Part shown: positions 16,615 through 25,428 of the stretch, in pieces
Layout: each line of letters opens with the position of its first letter
How positions within the stretch are numbered: position 1 is the stretch's first letter
Source: Bacteroidota bacterium
GTDB taxonomy: Bacteria; Bacteroidota; Bacteroidia; Chitinophagales; Chitinophagaceae
Length of the DNA: 64,000 bases
NCBI GenBank assembly: GCA_018267705.1
Contig: JAFDXX010000004.1
Coordinates: 310,001 to 374,000, forward strand
Direction: 5' to 3'
Translations under genes and position numbers: made by a program
Notes under the pieces: model-generated
What the model saw: only the letters and a program-made list of their open reading frames with translations
The model's database searches: none
Told to the model about the DNA's origin: nothing

Positions 16615-18642
16615 ATGAGAACTAAATTTTTTATTGTATTAGCTTTTATGTTAAGCGTTTGCAGCTTTGTAAATGCACAGAGTGAACGCACGTTTGATGC
16701 TATGGGTTATGATGATGCCACCATAACCGGTATTCAAGGTTCATTAAGCTACTTCTTAAAAATAAAACCAGATGATGATGTAAATAACAGCAAATTGGTT
16801 TTACAAATTAGAGCTTCGCAGGTATTAAATCCACGAAATTCTTTTTTAATTGTATATTTAAAAGATCAAGCAGTTTGGACGCAGCCCATCGTTACATCTG
16901 CGGTAGATACGATGTTTACCATTGTAGTACCTCTCAGCAGAAAATTTTTGCAACCCGATGCACGATTTATAAAAGTAAAAGTTGGGGCTAAAATGAGTGT
17001 GGGTGATGAATATTGTAAAGATGTAGATAACCCTGCATGTTGGATAGCAGTAAAAAATACTTCATACTTAGCAGCTACTTACCAAACAAACTCTATATAC
17101 AAACGTAGTTTAAAAGAATGGATACAAGAATATAAATCTGTATATACACCCGCAGCCGGAGATTTAAACGATTTAACTGCCGGCGGTTTAGTTTATACTT
17201 TACTTAAACAAGGTGGTTTAAAAAATGTATATACCGGCACCTATCAACCACAAGATACTTTACCGGCCGGTATTGTTTGTGGCTTACCCGATAAACTTCC
17301 ATACTCTGTTAAACAAGCAATACCTTCTTTATCTCAAGGTCAGGGTTTAATTGCATTGGCAAGAATTAATATTGGTACCGAATCAAAAACCGTATTAGTT
17401 ATTACCGGTGCCGATGCAGCAGGCTATACAAAAGCTATTAATGTATTGGCAAGTAATAAAAGATTAAGCAGTGCCTTTACAGAAAAAATGATTTTACAAG
17501 AAGCCGTAACAAGTAATGTTTCGATAGATAACCCTTCTCCATTAATTATGACATTAGATGATATTGGTGCCAACGCTGCACTAATGGAAGGTATTGGAGC
17601 ATTGCAACAAAAATATACTTTCTCTTTAACTGAATTTAATGCCATTCCAAGTAAACTTACTTTTCATTTAGAAAGTTATTTCTCTGTTTTAAAACCCGAT
17701 GATAGAGGTTTTTTAAATATATACTTAAATGAAAATTTAATTTATAATGCTTCATTAGCCGACAGGCCTAATTTTATTGATGATATAGATTTGAAACCAT
17801 ACTTGTTAAGTAAGTTTAATACACTGTTAGTTGAATTTAGATTTCACCCCGGTACCAACATTTGTAAAGATGGGTTTAGTAACTTTTTTGCATTTGTAAA
17901 TACTAAAACATCAACCCTCACTTTTTCGGGAGAAAGAGAAAACAAGTTTATCAGCTTTTTTAACTTCCCTGCAGAGTTTAGACGTACACCCACAAAAGTT
18001 GTAATATCTCCACGTTTATTTAATTCAAATGTTGTGTCTTCTGTAGGAGAAATTATCTATCAGTTAAACGCACCAATAAAAACAGATTTTAATAAACTAA
18101 TTGTACCTCAATTGGTTTCTTCAGAAAAAGCAAATATTGATGAATTAAAAGGCTATAACCTTATTGCCCTATTAAGTCGCGGAGATAAATTTGTATCTAA
18201 TTTTTCTCAATTGCCAATTAAGTTTGATAAAGATTTTCAAATTTATAAAGACAGCAAAGGGTTACTTACTTATAATTTAAACGATTTTTCAAATAGTGGG
18301 TTAGCTCAAATTTTTAAAGAAAGAGGAAGCACCGTTTTATTAGTAACCGCATTGGGAGATAGTTTACAAAAAGAAGCTTTTGAAAGTGTAATTAAAAACT
18401 TCAGTACACAAATAACAGAAATTGAAAGCAATGTTTGTTTTGCCAACAGTGGCGGATACAGCAAATACTTCTTTAAAATGCCCGAAGATTCTAGTTCTGT
18501 ATTATATAAAGGAGAAAGAAATGCCTGGTTAGATTTTTGGAACACTTACAAACTTTGGATATTAGGAATTTTAATTATACTATTAATTTTAGGTTTCTAC
18601 TATGTACGCGGTAAGGTTAAAAAATCTCAGGAAATTGTTTAA
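16615..18642 (+). CDS. BcsB-like cellulose synthase regulatory subunit
   Basis: Periplasmic, membrane-anchored partner of a polysaccharide synthase, 675 residues. A signal peptide (1-21, VNA before QSERT) is followed by the paired carbohydrate-binding and flavodoxin-like modules of BcsB: the first module contains the conserved DEYCKDVDNPACWIAVKNTSYL-type region (divided here by two cysteines that probably pair), and a second copy with FHPGTNICKDG begins near residue 325. A single C-terminal membrane helix (about 643-662) and a short basic tail anchor it next to the synthase. In cellulose export BcsB guides the chain across the periplasm. It lies between the sensor-like protein and the GT2 synthase, a classic bcs-like order. 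Confidence 0.88.
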   Translation: MRTKFFIVLAFMLSVCSFVNAQSERTFDAMGYDDATITGIQGSLSYFLKIKPDDDVNNSKLVLQIRASQVLNPRNSFLIVYLKDQAVWTQPIVTSAVDTMFTIVVPLSRKFLQPDARFIKVKVGAKMSVGDEYCKDVDNPACWIAVKNTSYLAATYQTNSIYKRSLKEWIQEYKSVYTPAAGDLNDLTAGGLVYTLLKQGGLKNVYTGTYQPQDTLPAGIVCGLPDKLPYSVKQAIPSLSQGQGLIALARINIGTESKTVLVITGADAAGYTKAINVLASNKRLSSAFTEKMILQEAVTSNVSIDNPSPLIMTLDDIGANAALMEGIGALQQKYTFSLTEFNAIPSKLTFHLESYFSVLKPDDRGFLNIYLNENLIYNASLADRPNFIDDIDLKPYLLSKFNTLLVEFRFHPGTNICKDGFSNFFAFVNTKTSTLTFSGERENKFISFFNFPAEFRRTPTKVVISPRLFNSNVVSSVGEIIYQLNAPIKTDFNKLIVPQLVSSEKANIDELKGYNLIALLSRGDKFVSNFSQLPIKFDKDFQIYKDSKGLLTYNLNDFSNSGLAQIFKERGSTVLLVTALGDSLQKEAFESVIKNFSTQITEIESNVCFANSGGYSKYFFKMPEDSSSVLYKGERNAWLDFWNTYKLWILGILIILLILGFYYVRGKVKKSQEIV

Positions 18643-18670
18643 TAGCAAAATTATTTAATACAATATTCAA

Positions 18671-20530
18671 ATGAGCCGTTGTGCATTGCATTATATGGTA
18701 GCTGAAGGCTCTTTTCAACAAGAGCATTTAGAAGAAATATTAGATATTTCTAATACCTATAACTATGCACCTATTAAAACCGCATTAATCTTTGGTTTCT
18801 TAGTTAGAAAAGATTATATAGCATTTTTAGAAAAACACGGCAAAACAGTAGTAGATGTAAGAGCAGAAGAATTAGATGAAACTTATATTAACCAATGTGA
18901 TATACAACACTTAAATTCTTTTCTTTATTTACCATTAAAAAAAGATATTGATGGAAGTTTAATTGTAGCCGCCGCAGACCCGTTTGATGAAAAATTAGAA
19001 AAAAGTTTAGTTGTTCATTTTAAAACAAATATAAAATTAGTAGCCGCATCAGACCTTGATATTACTTGGCTTTCGCATAAAATACGTGGCGAGTTTCATG
19101 TAAAAGAAGCAGTATTTAGTTTAATGCGTAAAGACCCGGCAAGTTCAGGACTGGTAACGTTTACAGATGCACAGCTTATTTTCATTTTTTCTTTTATAGG
19201 TGTATTGTTTGTACTACTGTTTTTATTTTTTGTACCCACATTTATTACGTTAAACCTGCTATCCAGTTTTCTCTTTTTATTCTCAATTACATTTAAACTT
19301 TATTTGGCTTTAAAAGGCTCAATGAGTGAGTTGCATGAAGCAGTAACAAAAGATGATATTAAAAGAGTAGAAATTGATACACTACCTGTTTACACCATTT
19401 TATTACCGGTGTATAAAGAAGATAAACTGATACGTAAACTAATTTGGAACTTAAGAAGTTTAGATTATCCACGAGAAAAATTAGACGTAAAATTATTAAT
19501 TGAAGAAGATGATGATAAAACATTGAATGCTGTACGAAGCCTTGACTTTCCGGCAAACTTTGAAGTTATTGTAGTGCCTTTTCACATGCCTAAAACAAAA
19601 CCCAAAGCTTGCAATTACGGGTTACATTTTTCAAGAGGAGAATTACTAACTATTTATGATGCGGAAGATGTACCAGATTCTGATCAATTAAAAAAAGTAG
19701 TAATGTTATTCCGTAAACTTCCTGAAGAGTTTGTGGTAGTACAAGGTGCATTAAACTACTTCAATAAAAATGAAAACTTCCTTACAAGAATGTTCACTTT
19801 AGAATATTCTTATTGGTTTGATTATATGCTTACAGGTTTAGAAACTTTAGATGTTCCTATTCCTTTAGGCGGTACATCTAATCATTTTAAATTACACCGT
19901 TTAATTGAATTGGGTGCTTGGGATCCTTTTAATGTAACTGAAGATGCAGACCTTGGTGTGCGTGTGTATGATAAGCAATATAAAGTAGGTGTTGTAAACA
20001 GTACAACATTAGAAGAAGCCAACAACGAACCTTTTAATTGGATACGTCAAAGAAGCAGATGGATTAAAGGTTACATGCAAACGTATTTAGTACACATGCG
20101 TAATCCTATAAAACTTATTCAAAGAATAGGATGGGGTGGCTTTTTTGGATTCAACTTCTTTATTGGAGGTACTGCATTTACATTCTTATTATATCCTGTA
20201 TTGTTATTGTTTTTTATTTTATATGTAATTTTTGATTTTGGTTTTGTACGAAAGTTATTTCCCGATTGGGTATTATATATTTCAATTTTCAACTTTATTG
20301 CGGGTAACGTATTAATGGTATATGTAAATATGTTAGCTGTATTTAAAAGGCGTTATTACGAATTAATTTTATTTGCCATAATGAATCCGGTATATTGGTT
20401 AATGCACTCAATAGCAGCGTATAAAGGATTATGGCAATTAATTGTAAAACCGTTTTATTGGGAAAAAACAAATCACGGATTATCTAAAATGTCTTCTGCA
20501 AGTGTAGTTAATACGGCACCCGCAGCATAG
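18671..20530 (+). CDS. Membrane GT2 polysaccharide synthase with MshEN-like N-terminal domain
   Basis: Likely catalytic subunit that polymerises and extrudes a beta-linked glycan. Residues 1-150 resemble the MshEN/T2SSE N-terminal fold (YLPLKKDIDGSLIVAAADPFDE at 86-107). Two spans follow (169-215), then the GT2 domain with EEDDD (278-282), DAED (330-333), TEDAD (423-427) and QRSRW (460-464), the full processive-synthase set. Four or more spans (488-590) and a short tail end the protein. There is no PilZ domain. The RLG positions typical of c-di-GMP-binding MshEN motifs are not obvious (CALHYM, KTALIF), so nucleotide binding is uncertain. It starts 28 bases after BcsB. Cellulose-like product is inferred, not shown. 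Confidence 0.87.
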   Translation: MSRCALHYMVAEGSFQQEHLEEILDISNTYNYAPIKTALIFGFLVRKDYIAFLEKHGKTVVDVRAEELDETYINQCDIQHLNSFLYLPLKKDIDGSLIVAAADPFDEKLEKSLVVHFKTNIKLVAASDLDITWLSHKIRGEFHVKEAVFSLMRKDPASSGLVTFTDAQLIFIFSFIGVLFVLLFLFFVPTFITLNLLSSFLFLFSITFKLYLALKGSMSELHEAVTKDDIKRVEIDTLPVYTILLPVYKEDKLIRKLIWNLRSLDYPREKLDVKLLIEEDDDKTLNAVRSLDFPANFEVIVVPFHMPKTKPKACNYGLHFSRGELLTIYDAEDVPDSDQLKKVVMLFRKLPEEFVVVQGALNYFNKNENFLTRMFTLEYSYWFDYMLTGLETLDVPIPLGGTSNHFKLHRLIELGAWDPFNVTEDADLGVRVYDKQYKVGVVNSTTLEEANNEPFNWIRQRSRWIKGYMQTYLVHMRNPIKLIQRIGWGGFFGFNFFIGGTAFTFLLYPVLLLFFILYVIFDFGFVRKLFPDWVLYISIFNFIAGNVLMVYVNMLAVFKRRYYELILFAIMNPVYWLMHSIAAYKGLWQLIVKPFYWEKTNHGLSKMSSASVVNTAPAA

Positions 20531-20532
20531 TT

Positions 20533-22113
20533 ATGAGTTTTTTAAAAAAATACATATCAATATTTTTAGGCTTATTCATGCTGGTATATTATATACTGTT
20601 AGCATGGTTAATACACCGTACAGGTTACGAACATTCAGAGGCATTATTTCATGCAGAAAAAATAAAATTACTTTTTGAAGCAGATGAAAATACACTCTTA
20701 ACTATTGGTACAACCTTCCCAAGTATAGTGTTTTTATCATCGGTAGTATTTACTCCATTTGGTTATCCCTTTGCACCGGTATTAGCATCAATAGTATTTA
20801 CAAGTTTATTGTTTTATATGTTGATGAATGATTTTTCAAAATCTAGTTTACCACGTCGTGTTTTTTTACCTATGTTGTTATTACTGTTTATGTTTCATCC
20901 GGGTATATTATACGCAGCTGCATCAGGCAGAGGCGTAGCAGCAATTATGTTGTTTTTTTATTTGGTGTTTAGAAGTTTATTCAGATACTATCAAACACAA
21001 ACAACTTTTTATTTGTCAATGGCAAGTATTTATTTAACCTGCTTGGTATTTTGCGATTTTAATTTTATTTGGTTACTATTTGCTTTCTTCCCTTTTATAT
21101 TTTTAGTATCGTTAGATGGATTGAAAATTAATAGAGAGCAACCACCTATTATTCAATATTTTGAAACATTAAACAACCGCTCTCAAAGAAGAAAATTAGT
21201 AAACAGAACGGTAGCTATTTATATTGTTATTTTTTTATTGCCTTTTGGTGCACTGTTTTTATTTAGAACATTAAACTATTACCATGCCGGTGATGCAACT
21301 TATTTTTTAACCAGCCAATATGCTAATTGGCATGTTACCGGAAGTGAATCAATAGGGTCATTAATTGCAACAAAGTATATTGATCATACAGTTATTGAAC
21401 AACACCAAATGATTTATCAGGTGTATGTTTTGTTACTAACGCCATTATTAATTTTAGTTTTCTTTTTGTATAAAGGAAATTTATACGAATTATTTACAGT
21501 ATTGGCTCCATTTATATTAATGGCCGTTGTTTTGATTGATGTACAGAAATATATTACAATTGAATATTATCTTATTTTTTTAGCACTTGCATTAGTGAGT
21601 TTGTGTTATTATGCCGGTAAAAAATATAAATCTAAAATATTATATCCTATAATAATGGCGGTTACCTTGTTAAATATTTTTACGGGTATTTATTATTTTA
21701 AGAAAACGGTAGATAGAGAAGAAGTTTCTTTCTTTTCAACGTTAAAAAACGTAAAACAATGGAAAGAAGAAAGAGCGAATAGTGAAGAATATATACTTGC
21801 TGCTTACATATCTGATATAACCGATGATACACATAAAATTTTGATGGATGATGCGGCTGCTTATAAAGTAATGGCACACTTACGATCGTTAAAACCCGTT
21901 ATTATGCCTGTAAATAATAACTTTATTACTATTGCCGAAAATCCAAAAGCAGGTGCAAGATTTTTATGTGTAGCAAAAGATAATAACCTGCTGAAATCTT
22001 TTACAGTATTGAATGAATATAATAGAACATTAATGGAAAACCGAAGACAGCTAAGTACTAAGTTAATGTTTGAAACAAAAAATTGGGCTATATATAAAGT
22101 TTTGAATGATTAA
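20533..22113 (+). CDS. Polytopic membrane protein of the polysaccharide operon
   Basis: Family not recognised with certainty. Of 526 residues, the first 400 contain about ten membrane spans; the last 120 form a soluble domain with the pattern YILAAYISDITDDTHKILMDDAAAYKVMAHL. That arrangement recalls GT-C glycosyltransferases or polymer-modifying membrane enzymes, but the usual acidic motif in the first periplasmic loop is not clear (only HRTGYEHSEALFHAEKIK, residues 28-45). It begins two bases after the synthase stop, so it is almost certainly translated with it and acts on the same polymer. Its end overlaps the convergent prmC by four bases. Confidence 0.7.
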   Translation: MSFLKKYISIFLGLFMLVYYILLAWLIHRTGYEHSEALFHAEKIKLLFEADENTLLTIGTTFPSIVFLSSVVFTPFGYPFAPVLASIVFTSLLFYMLMNDFSKSSLPRRVFLPMLLLLFMFHPGILYAAASGRGVAAIMLFFYLVFRSLFRYYQTQTTFYLSMASIYLTCLVFCDFNFIWLLFAFFPFIFLVSLDGLKINREQPPIIQYFETLNNRSQRRKLVNRTVAIYIVIFLLPFGALFLFRTLNYYHAGDATYFLTSQYANWHVTGSESIGSLIATKYIDHTVIEQHQMIYQVYVLLLTPLLILVFFLYKGNLYELFTVLAPFILMAVVLIDVQKYITIEYYLIFLALALVSLCYYAGKKYKSKILYPIIMAVTLLNIFTGIYYFKKTVDREEVSFFSTLKNVKQWKEERANSEEYILAAYISDITDDTHKILMDDAAAYKVMAHLRSLKPVIMPVNNNFITIAENPKAGARFLCVAKDNNLLKSFTVLNEYNRTLMENRRQLSTKLMFETKNWAIYKVLND

Positions 22114-22964
22114 TGTTTTACTGCTTTAATCATTCTATCTTTCCCTTGTAAATCTTTTTTTAGTTCGCAGTTAAATGAATGTTGTTGAAACATGGTTACA
22201 ACTTCTTTACCTAATGCTTCATTAATTTCTACAAAAATTTTTCCGTTATTGTTTAAGTGAGTAGTGGCAAATGCTACAATTTTTTCGTAAAAAATTAAAG
22301 CGTTCGTACTCGGTGCAAATAAAGCAACATGAGGCTCATATTCCATTACATTTTTTGGGATATTATTTTTTTCTTCAATAGCAATGTAAGGAGGATTGCT
22401 TACAATAATATCAAACTTTGGGAATTCATTCCAATTGGTTTCATCTAAAAAATTATTTTGCTTAAAATGAATATTTGTGTTTTGTATGCTTGCATTTTTT
22501 TTTGCAACCACTAATGCTTCGTTACTTACATCTATTGCATGGATATTTAATATTGGCAAACTTTTTTTTATACTAATTGGTATGCAACCGCTACCTGTAC
22601 CAATATCTATAACAATTAAAGGTGTTGTATTTGTTTTATATTCTTCAATAATCCAATTAGCTAACTCTTCTGTTTCTGGTCTGGGTATTAAAACATTTTC
22701 ATCAACATATAGTTTCATTCCCGCAAACCAACATTCATTTAAAATATATTGAATAGGTTTATGCTGCAACAATTGGTTGGTTATACTGGTTAATTTTTTT
22801 ATTTGAATTTCGTTAAGTGTAGCTTGTTTATTAATTAATCTGTCAATTTTATTTAATTGACTAATATGTTCAATAGCCCAATTAGCAATTGAAAAAGCTT
22901 CATTGTTTTCGTAAACATTTTGCAGTTGAGTAATTAAATTTTGGTATGCTTTTTCTACTAACAT
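22110..22964 (-). CDS. prmC: Release factor glutamine methyltransferase
   Basis: N5-methylates the glutamine of the GGQ motif in RF1 and RF2 using S-adenosylmethionine. The 284-residue protein has an N-terminal helical domain (1-80), the PrmC marker IPRPETEEL (93-101), the SAM-binding IDIGTGSGCIPI (119-130), and the catalytic NPPY at 190-193, which recognises the target glutamine. Length is normal. Single gene, convergent with the polysaccharide operon (4-base overlap) and divergent from ribD. Confidence 0.96.
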   Translation of the reverse strand: MLVEKAYQNLITQLQNVYENNEAFSIANWAIEHISQLNKIDRLINKQATLNEIQIKKLTSITNQLLQHKPIQYILNECWFAGMKLYVDENVLIPRPETEELANWIIEEYKTNTTPLIVIDIGTGSGCIPISIKKSLPILNIHAIDVSNEALVVAKKNASIQNTNIHFKQNNFLDETNWNEFPKFDIIVSNPPYIAIEEKNNIPKNVMEYEPHVALFAPSTNALIFYEKIVAFATTHLNNNGKIFVEINEALGKEVVTMFQQHSFNCELKKDLQGKDRMIKAVKH

Positions 22965-22989
22965 GCTGCAATAATAATATTGTTCTGTT

Positions 22990-22997
22990 ATTTTTGT
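22990..22997 (+). promoter_or_regulatory. -7 box of ribD
   Basis: TATTTTTG ending 10 bases before the ribD ATG; implies a leader of only a few bases. No clear -33 element. Confidence 0.4.
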
Positions 22998-23007
22998 TTA
23001 ATTCATT

Positions 23008-24060
23008 ATGTTGAACAGCCAATATACACAAGATGTTTTTTTTATGCAACGTTGTTTGCAGTTAGCTGTATTGGGTAAAGGTTGGGTAGCTCCAAATCCA
23101 ATGGTAGGTGCTGTTTTGGTATATAATAATAAAATAATTGGTGAAGGGTATCATGAACAATATGGTAGCAATCATGCAGAGGTAAATTGTATTAATAGTG
23201 TTACAAATAATAATATTCACTTAATTGAAAAATCGGTTTTGTATGTTTCTTTAGAGCCTTGTAATCATTTTGGTAAAACACCACCATGCACTAATCTTAT
23301 TCTTCAACATAAAATAAAAAAAGTGGTCATTGGGTGTACAGATAGTTTTGAAAAAGTAAATGGTGCAGGCATTCAAAAATTAAGAGATAATGGTGTTGAT
23401 GTAATGATAAATATTTTGGAAGAAGAGTGTAAAGCTATAAATAAAAGATTCTTTGTTTTTCATAAAGAAAAGAAACCCTATATTATTTTAAAATGGGCAC
23501 AAACAGCAAATAAAAAAATAGCATTGCATGGCAATGAAAGATTATTTATTACCAATGAATTTACGAATCAATTGGTGCATAAATGGAGAGCTGAAGAACA
23601 AGCCATAATGGTTGGATTTAATACTGCATTAAAAGATAATCCGCAATTGAATAATAGATTTTGGAGCGGGAAAAACCCTGTGAGATTGTTGATAGATAAG
23701 GATTTAAAACTTCCAGATCATTTACATTTATTCAATCAACAACAAAAAACAGTTGTATTCAATCAGCATAAGCAAGAAGAAAAAAACAACCTTTTATTTC
23801 AAAAAATAAATAAGGTTGATGATTTGAATGAAATTGTAAATACTTGTTACGAATTAAATATTCAAAGTATTATAATTGAAGGTGGAGCAAAATTATTACA
23901 ATCATTTATTAAAGAAGGTTTATGGAATGAAGCAAGAGTAATTACGAATAATTCTCTTTTTGTTGAAGATGGTTTATCTGCCCCAGAATTAACTAACTTC
24001 AAACTCTCACATCAAGAAAAAATAGTTACAGATATTGTTTCTTATTTTGTAAAACAATAA
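23008..24060 (+). CDS. ribD: Bifunctional riboflavin deaminase/reductase
   Basis: Catalyses two steps of riboflavin synthesis: deamination of the pyrimidine intermediate, then NADPH-dependent reduction of its ribose. The deaminase domain (1-145) has the zinc site H56-A-E58 and C85/C94 (LEPCNHFGKTPPC). The reductase domain (150-350) shows KWAQTANKKIAL, a D-N-P-Q-L-N-N-R segment and IIIEGGAKLLQSF. Length 350 is standard. Other rib genes are absent here. The stop overlaps the start of the YigZ-like gene by one base (TAATG), so the two are translationally coupled. Confidence 0.95.
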   Translation: MLNSQYTQDVFFMQRCLQLAVLGKGWVAPNPMVGAVLVYNNKIIGEGYHEQYGSNHAEVNCINSVTNNNIHLIEKSVLYVSLEPCNHFGKTPPCTNLILQHKIKKVVIGCTDSFEKVNGAGIQKLRDNGVDVMINILEEECKAINKRFFVFHKEKKPYIILKWAQTANKKIALHGNERLFITNEFTNQLVHKWRAEEQAIMVGFNTALKDNPQLNNRFWSGKNPVRLLIDKDLKLPDHLHLFNQQQKTVVFNQHKQEEKNNLLFQKINKVDDLNEIVNTCYELNIQSIIIEGGAKLLQSFIKEGLWNEARVITNNSLFVEDGLSAPELTNFKLSHQEKIVTDIVSYFVKQ

Positions 24061-24677
24061 TGCAAAACAATCACAATTTTTTTTATCAAACCATTGCACA
24101 AACAGCTATTGCCGAATTTAAAGATAGAGGCAGCAAGTTTATTGCATACAGTTTCCCTATAAATAATAAAGAAGATTTTAAAAAACAATTGAATGAATTA
24201 AAAAAAGAACATGCAAAAGCTGCACATTTTTGTTTTGCATATAGGTTAGGTTTACATGGTAACGATTTTAGAGTGAGCGATGATGGAGAACCGGCAGGCA
24301 GTGCAGGCAAACCTATTCTAAATCAAATAGACAGTAAACAATTAACTAATCTTGCAGTAATTGTAGTTAGATATTTTGGAGGAACTTTATTGGGTGTTCC
24401 GGGATTGATAAATGCATATAAGTCTGCAACAACATTGGCTTTGCAAGTTATACCTATTATACAAAAACCCATTGAAGTAATATATGAATTACAATTTGAT
24501 TATACTTTAATGAATGAAATAATGCAATTAGTAAAACAACTTAATTGCTCGGTAAGTAAACAAGAAATTCAATTGTTTTGTTTAATGCAATTAGGCGTTC
24601 CTAAACAAAGAATAGATGAAATGTTATATAGGTTGAAAAATTTGCATTCTGTTTCTGTTAAAAAAATAGAACTATAG
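24060..24677 (+). CDS. YigZ/IMPACT-family protein
   Basis: UPF0029 protein of 205 residues, related to bacterial YigZ and eukaryotic IMPACT, where members bind ribosomes or RNA; exact bacterial function is unsettled. Family signatures include FKDRGSKFIAY near residue 20, HAKAAHFCFAYRLG, DDGEPAGSAGKPIL, and VVRYFGGTLLGVPGL. The C-terminal domain (about 140-205) has the DUF1949 ferredoxin-like pattern. It starts on the last base of ribD and ends overlapping the convergent DUF218 gene by six bases. Confidence 0.93.
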   Translation: MQNNHNFFYQTIAQTAIAEFKDRGSKFIAYSFPINNKEDFKKQLNELKKEHAKAAHFCFAYRLGLHGNDFRVSDDGEPAGSAGKPILNQIDSKQLTNLAVIVVRYFGGTLLGVPGLINAYKSATTLALQVIPIIQKPIEVIYELQFDYTLMNEIMQLVKQLNCSVSKQEIQLFCLMQLGVPKQRIDEMLYRLKNLHSVSVKKIEL

Positions 24678-25421
24678 TTTTCCAGTTATTTTATAAACAC
24701 CATAGCCAACTATTTCTTTAAGAAAACTTCCCCATTCAAAAAAAATAGATGCTTCGGGTATCAAACTTTTAATTGTAAAATTTTTATTATATACCACAAA
24801 ATCACTGGGGTAAATTATTACGGGAATTTTTGCTTTATCAAAACTTTTCTTTGCTCTAGGCATATGCATAGCAGAGGTAACTAAAACATAAGGTGCTTGT
24901 AAATGAACGGAATCTAAAATTTGCTTGCTGTAAATTGCATTCTCATAAGTGTTGCGGGCTTTCCTTTCAAGTAAAATAACACTATCCGGAATACCTGTTT
25001 TTAACAATTCTTGTTTTATACCTTGTGCTTCATCAATATTGTTTAATAAAGATCCGCTGCCACCTGTTACTACAATTTTTTGTACAATACCTTGGTGATA
25101 TAATTGTGCAGTTTGTATAAACCTGTCTCCACTAGCACCTATGTAAAAATTATTTTGTTCATCATATCCGCCAATACCACTTAATAAAATAGCTGCAGAA
25201 TATTTTTCTCCCTTCAAATTAATTTTAGTTGGCTGCCATGCATTTACCAATTTATTAAATAAAAACGGATTTGTAAACACAATTAATATGAAAACAATGG
25301 CAATGTGCAAACGTTTTTTTGTTTTTATATTTTTTGTTATCCAACTCCAAATTAATAAAATAACAACCCACCAAAATGGTATTAAAACAAATAATAAAAT
25401 TTTTGATAGATAGAAAAACAT
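24672..25421 (-). CDS. YdcF/SanA-like DUF218 membrane protein
   Basis: Inner-membrane protein of 249 residues. Two hydrophobic spans lie in the first 55 residues, separated by a short basic loop. The DUF218 domain follows: AAILLSGIGGYDEQ, IVVTGGSGSLLN, the EAQGIKQELLKTGIPDSVILLERKARNTYENA-type block (shown here in part) and VLVTSAMHMPRAKKSFDKA. SanA and ElyC, which bear this domain, affect envelope integrity and lipid carrier metabolism; enzyme activity is not defined. Starts seven bases after hbd, so it is probably its operon partner. Confidence 0.9.
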   Translation of the reverse strand: MFFYLSKILLFVLIPFWWVVILLIWSWITKNIKTKKRLHIAIVFILIVFTNPFLFNKLVNAWQPTKINLKGEKYSAAILLSGIGGYDEQNNFYIGASGDRFIQTAQLYHQGIVQKIVVTGGSGSLLNNIDEAQGIKQELLKTGIPDSVILLERKARNTYENAIYSKQILDSVHLQAPYVLVTSAMHMPRAKKSFDKAKIPVIIYPSDFVVYNKNFTIKSLIPEASIFFEWGSFLKEIVGYGVYKITGKL

Positions 25422-25428
25422 GTATTAT

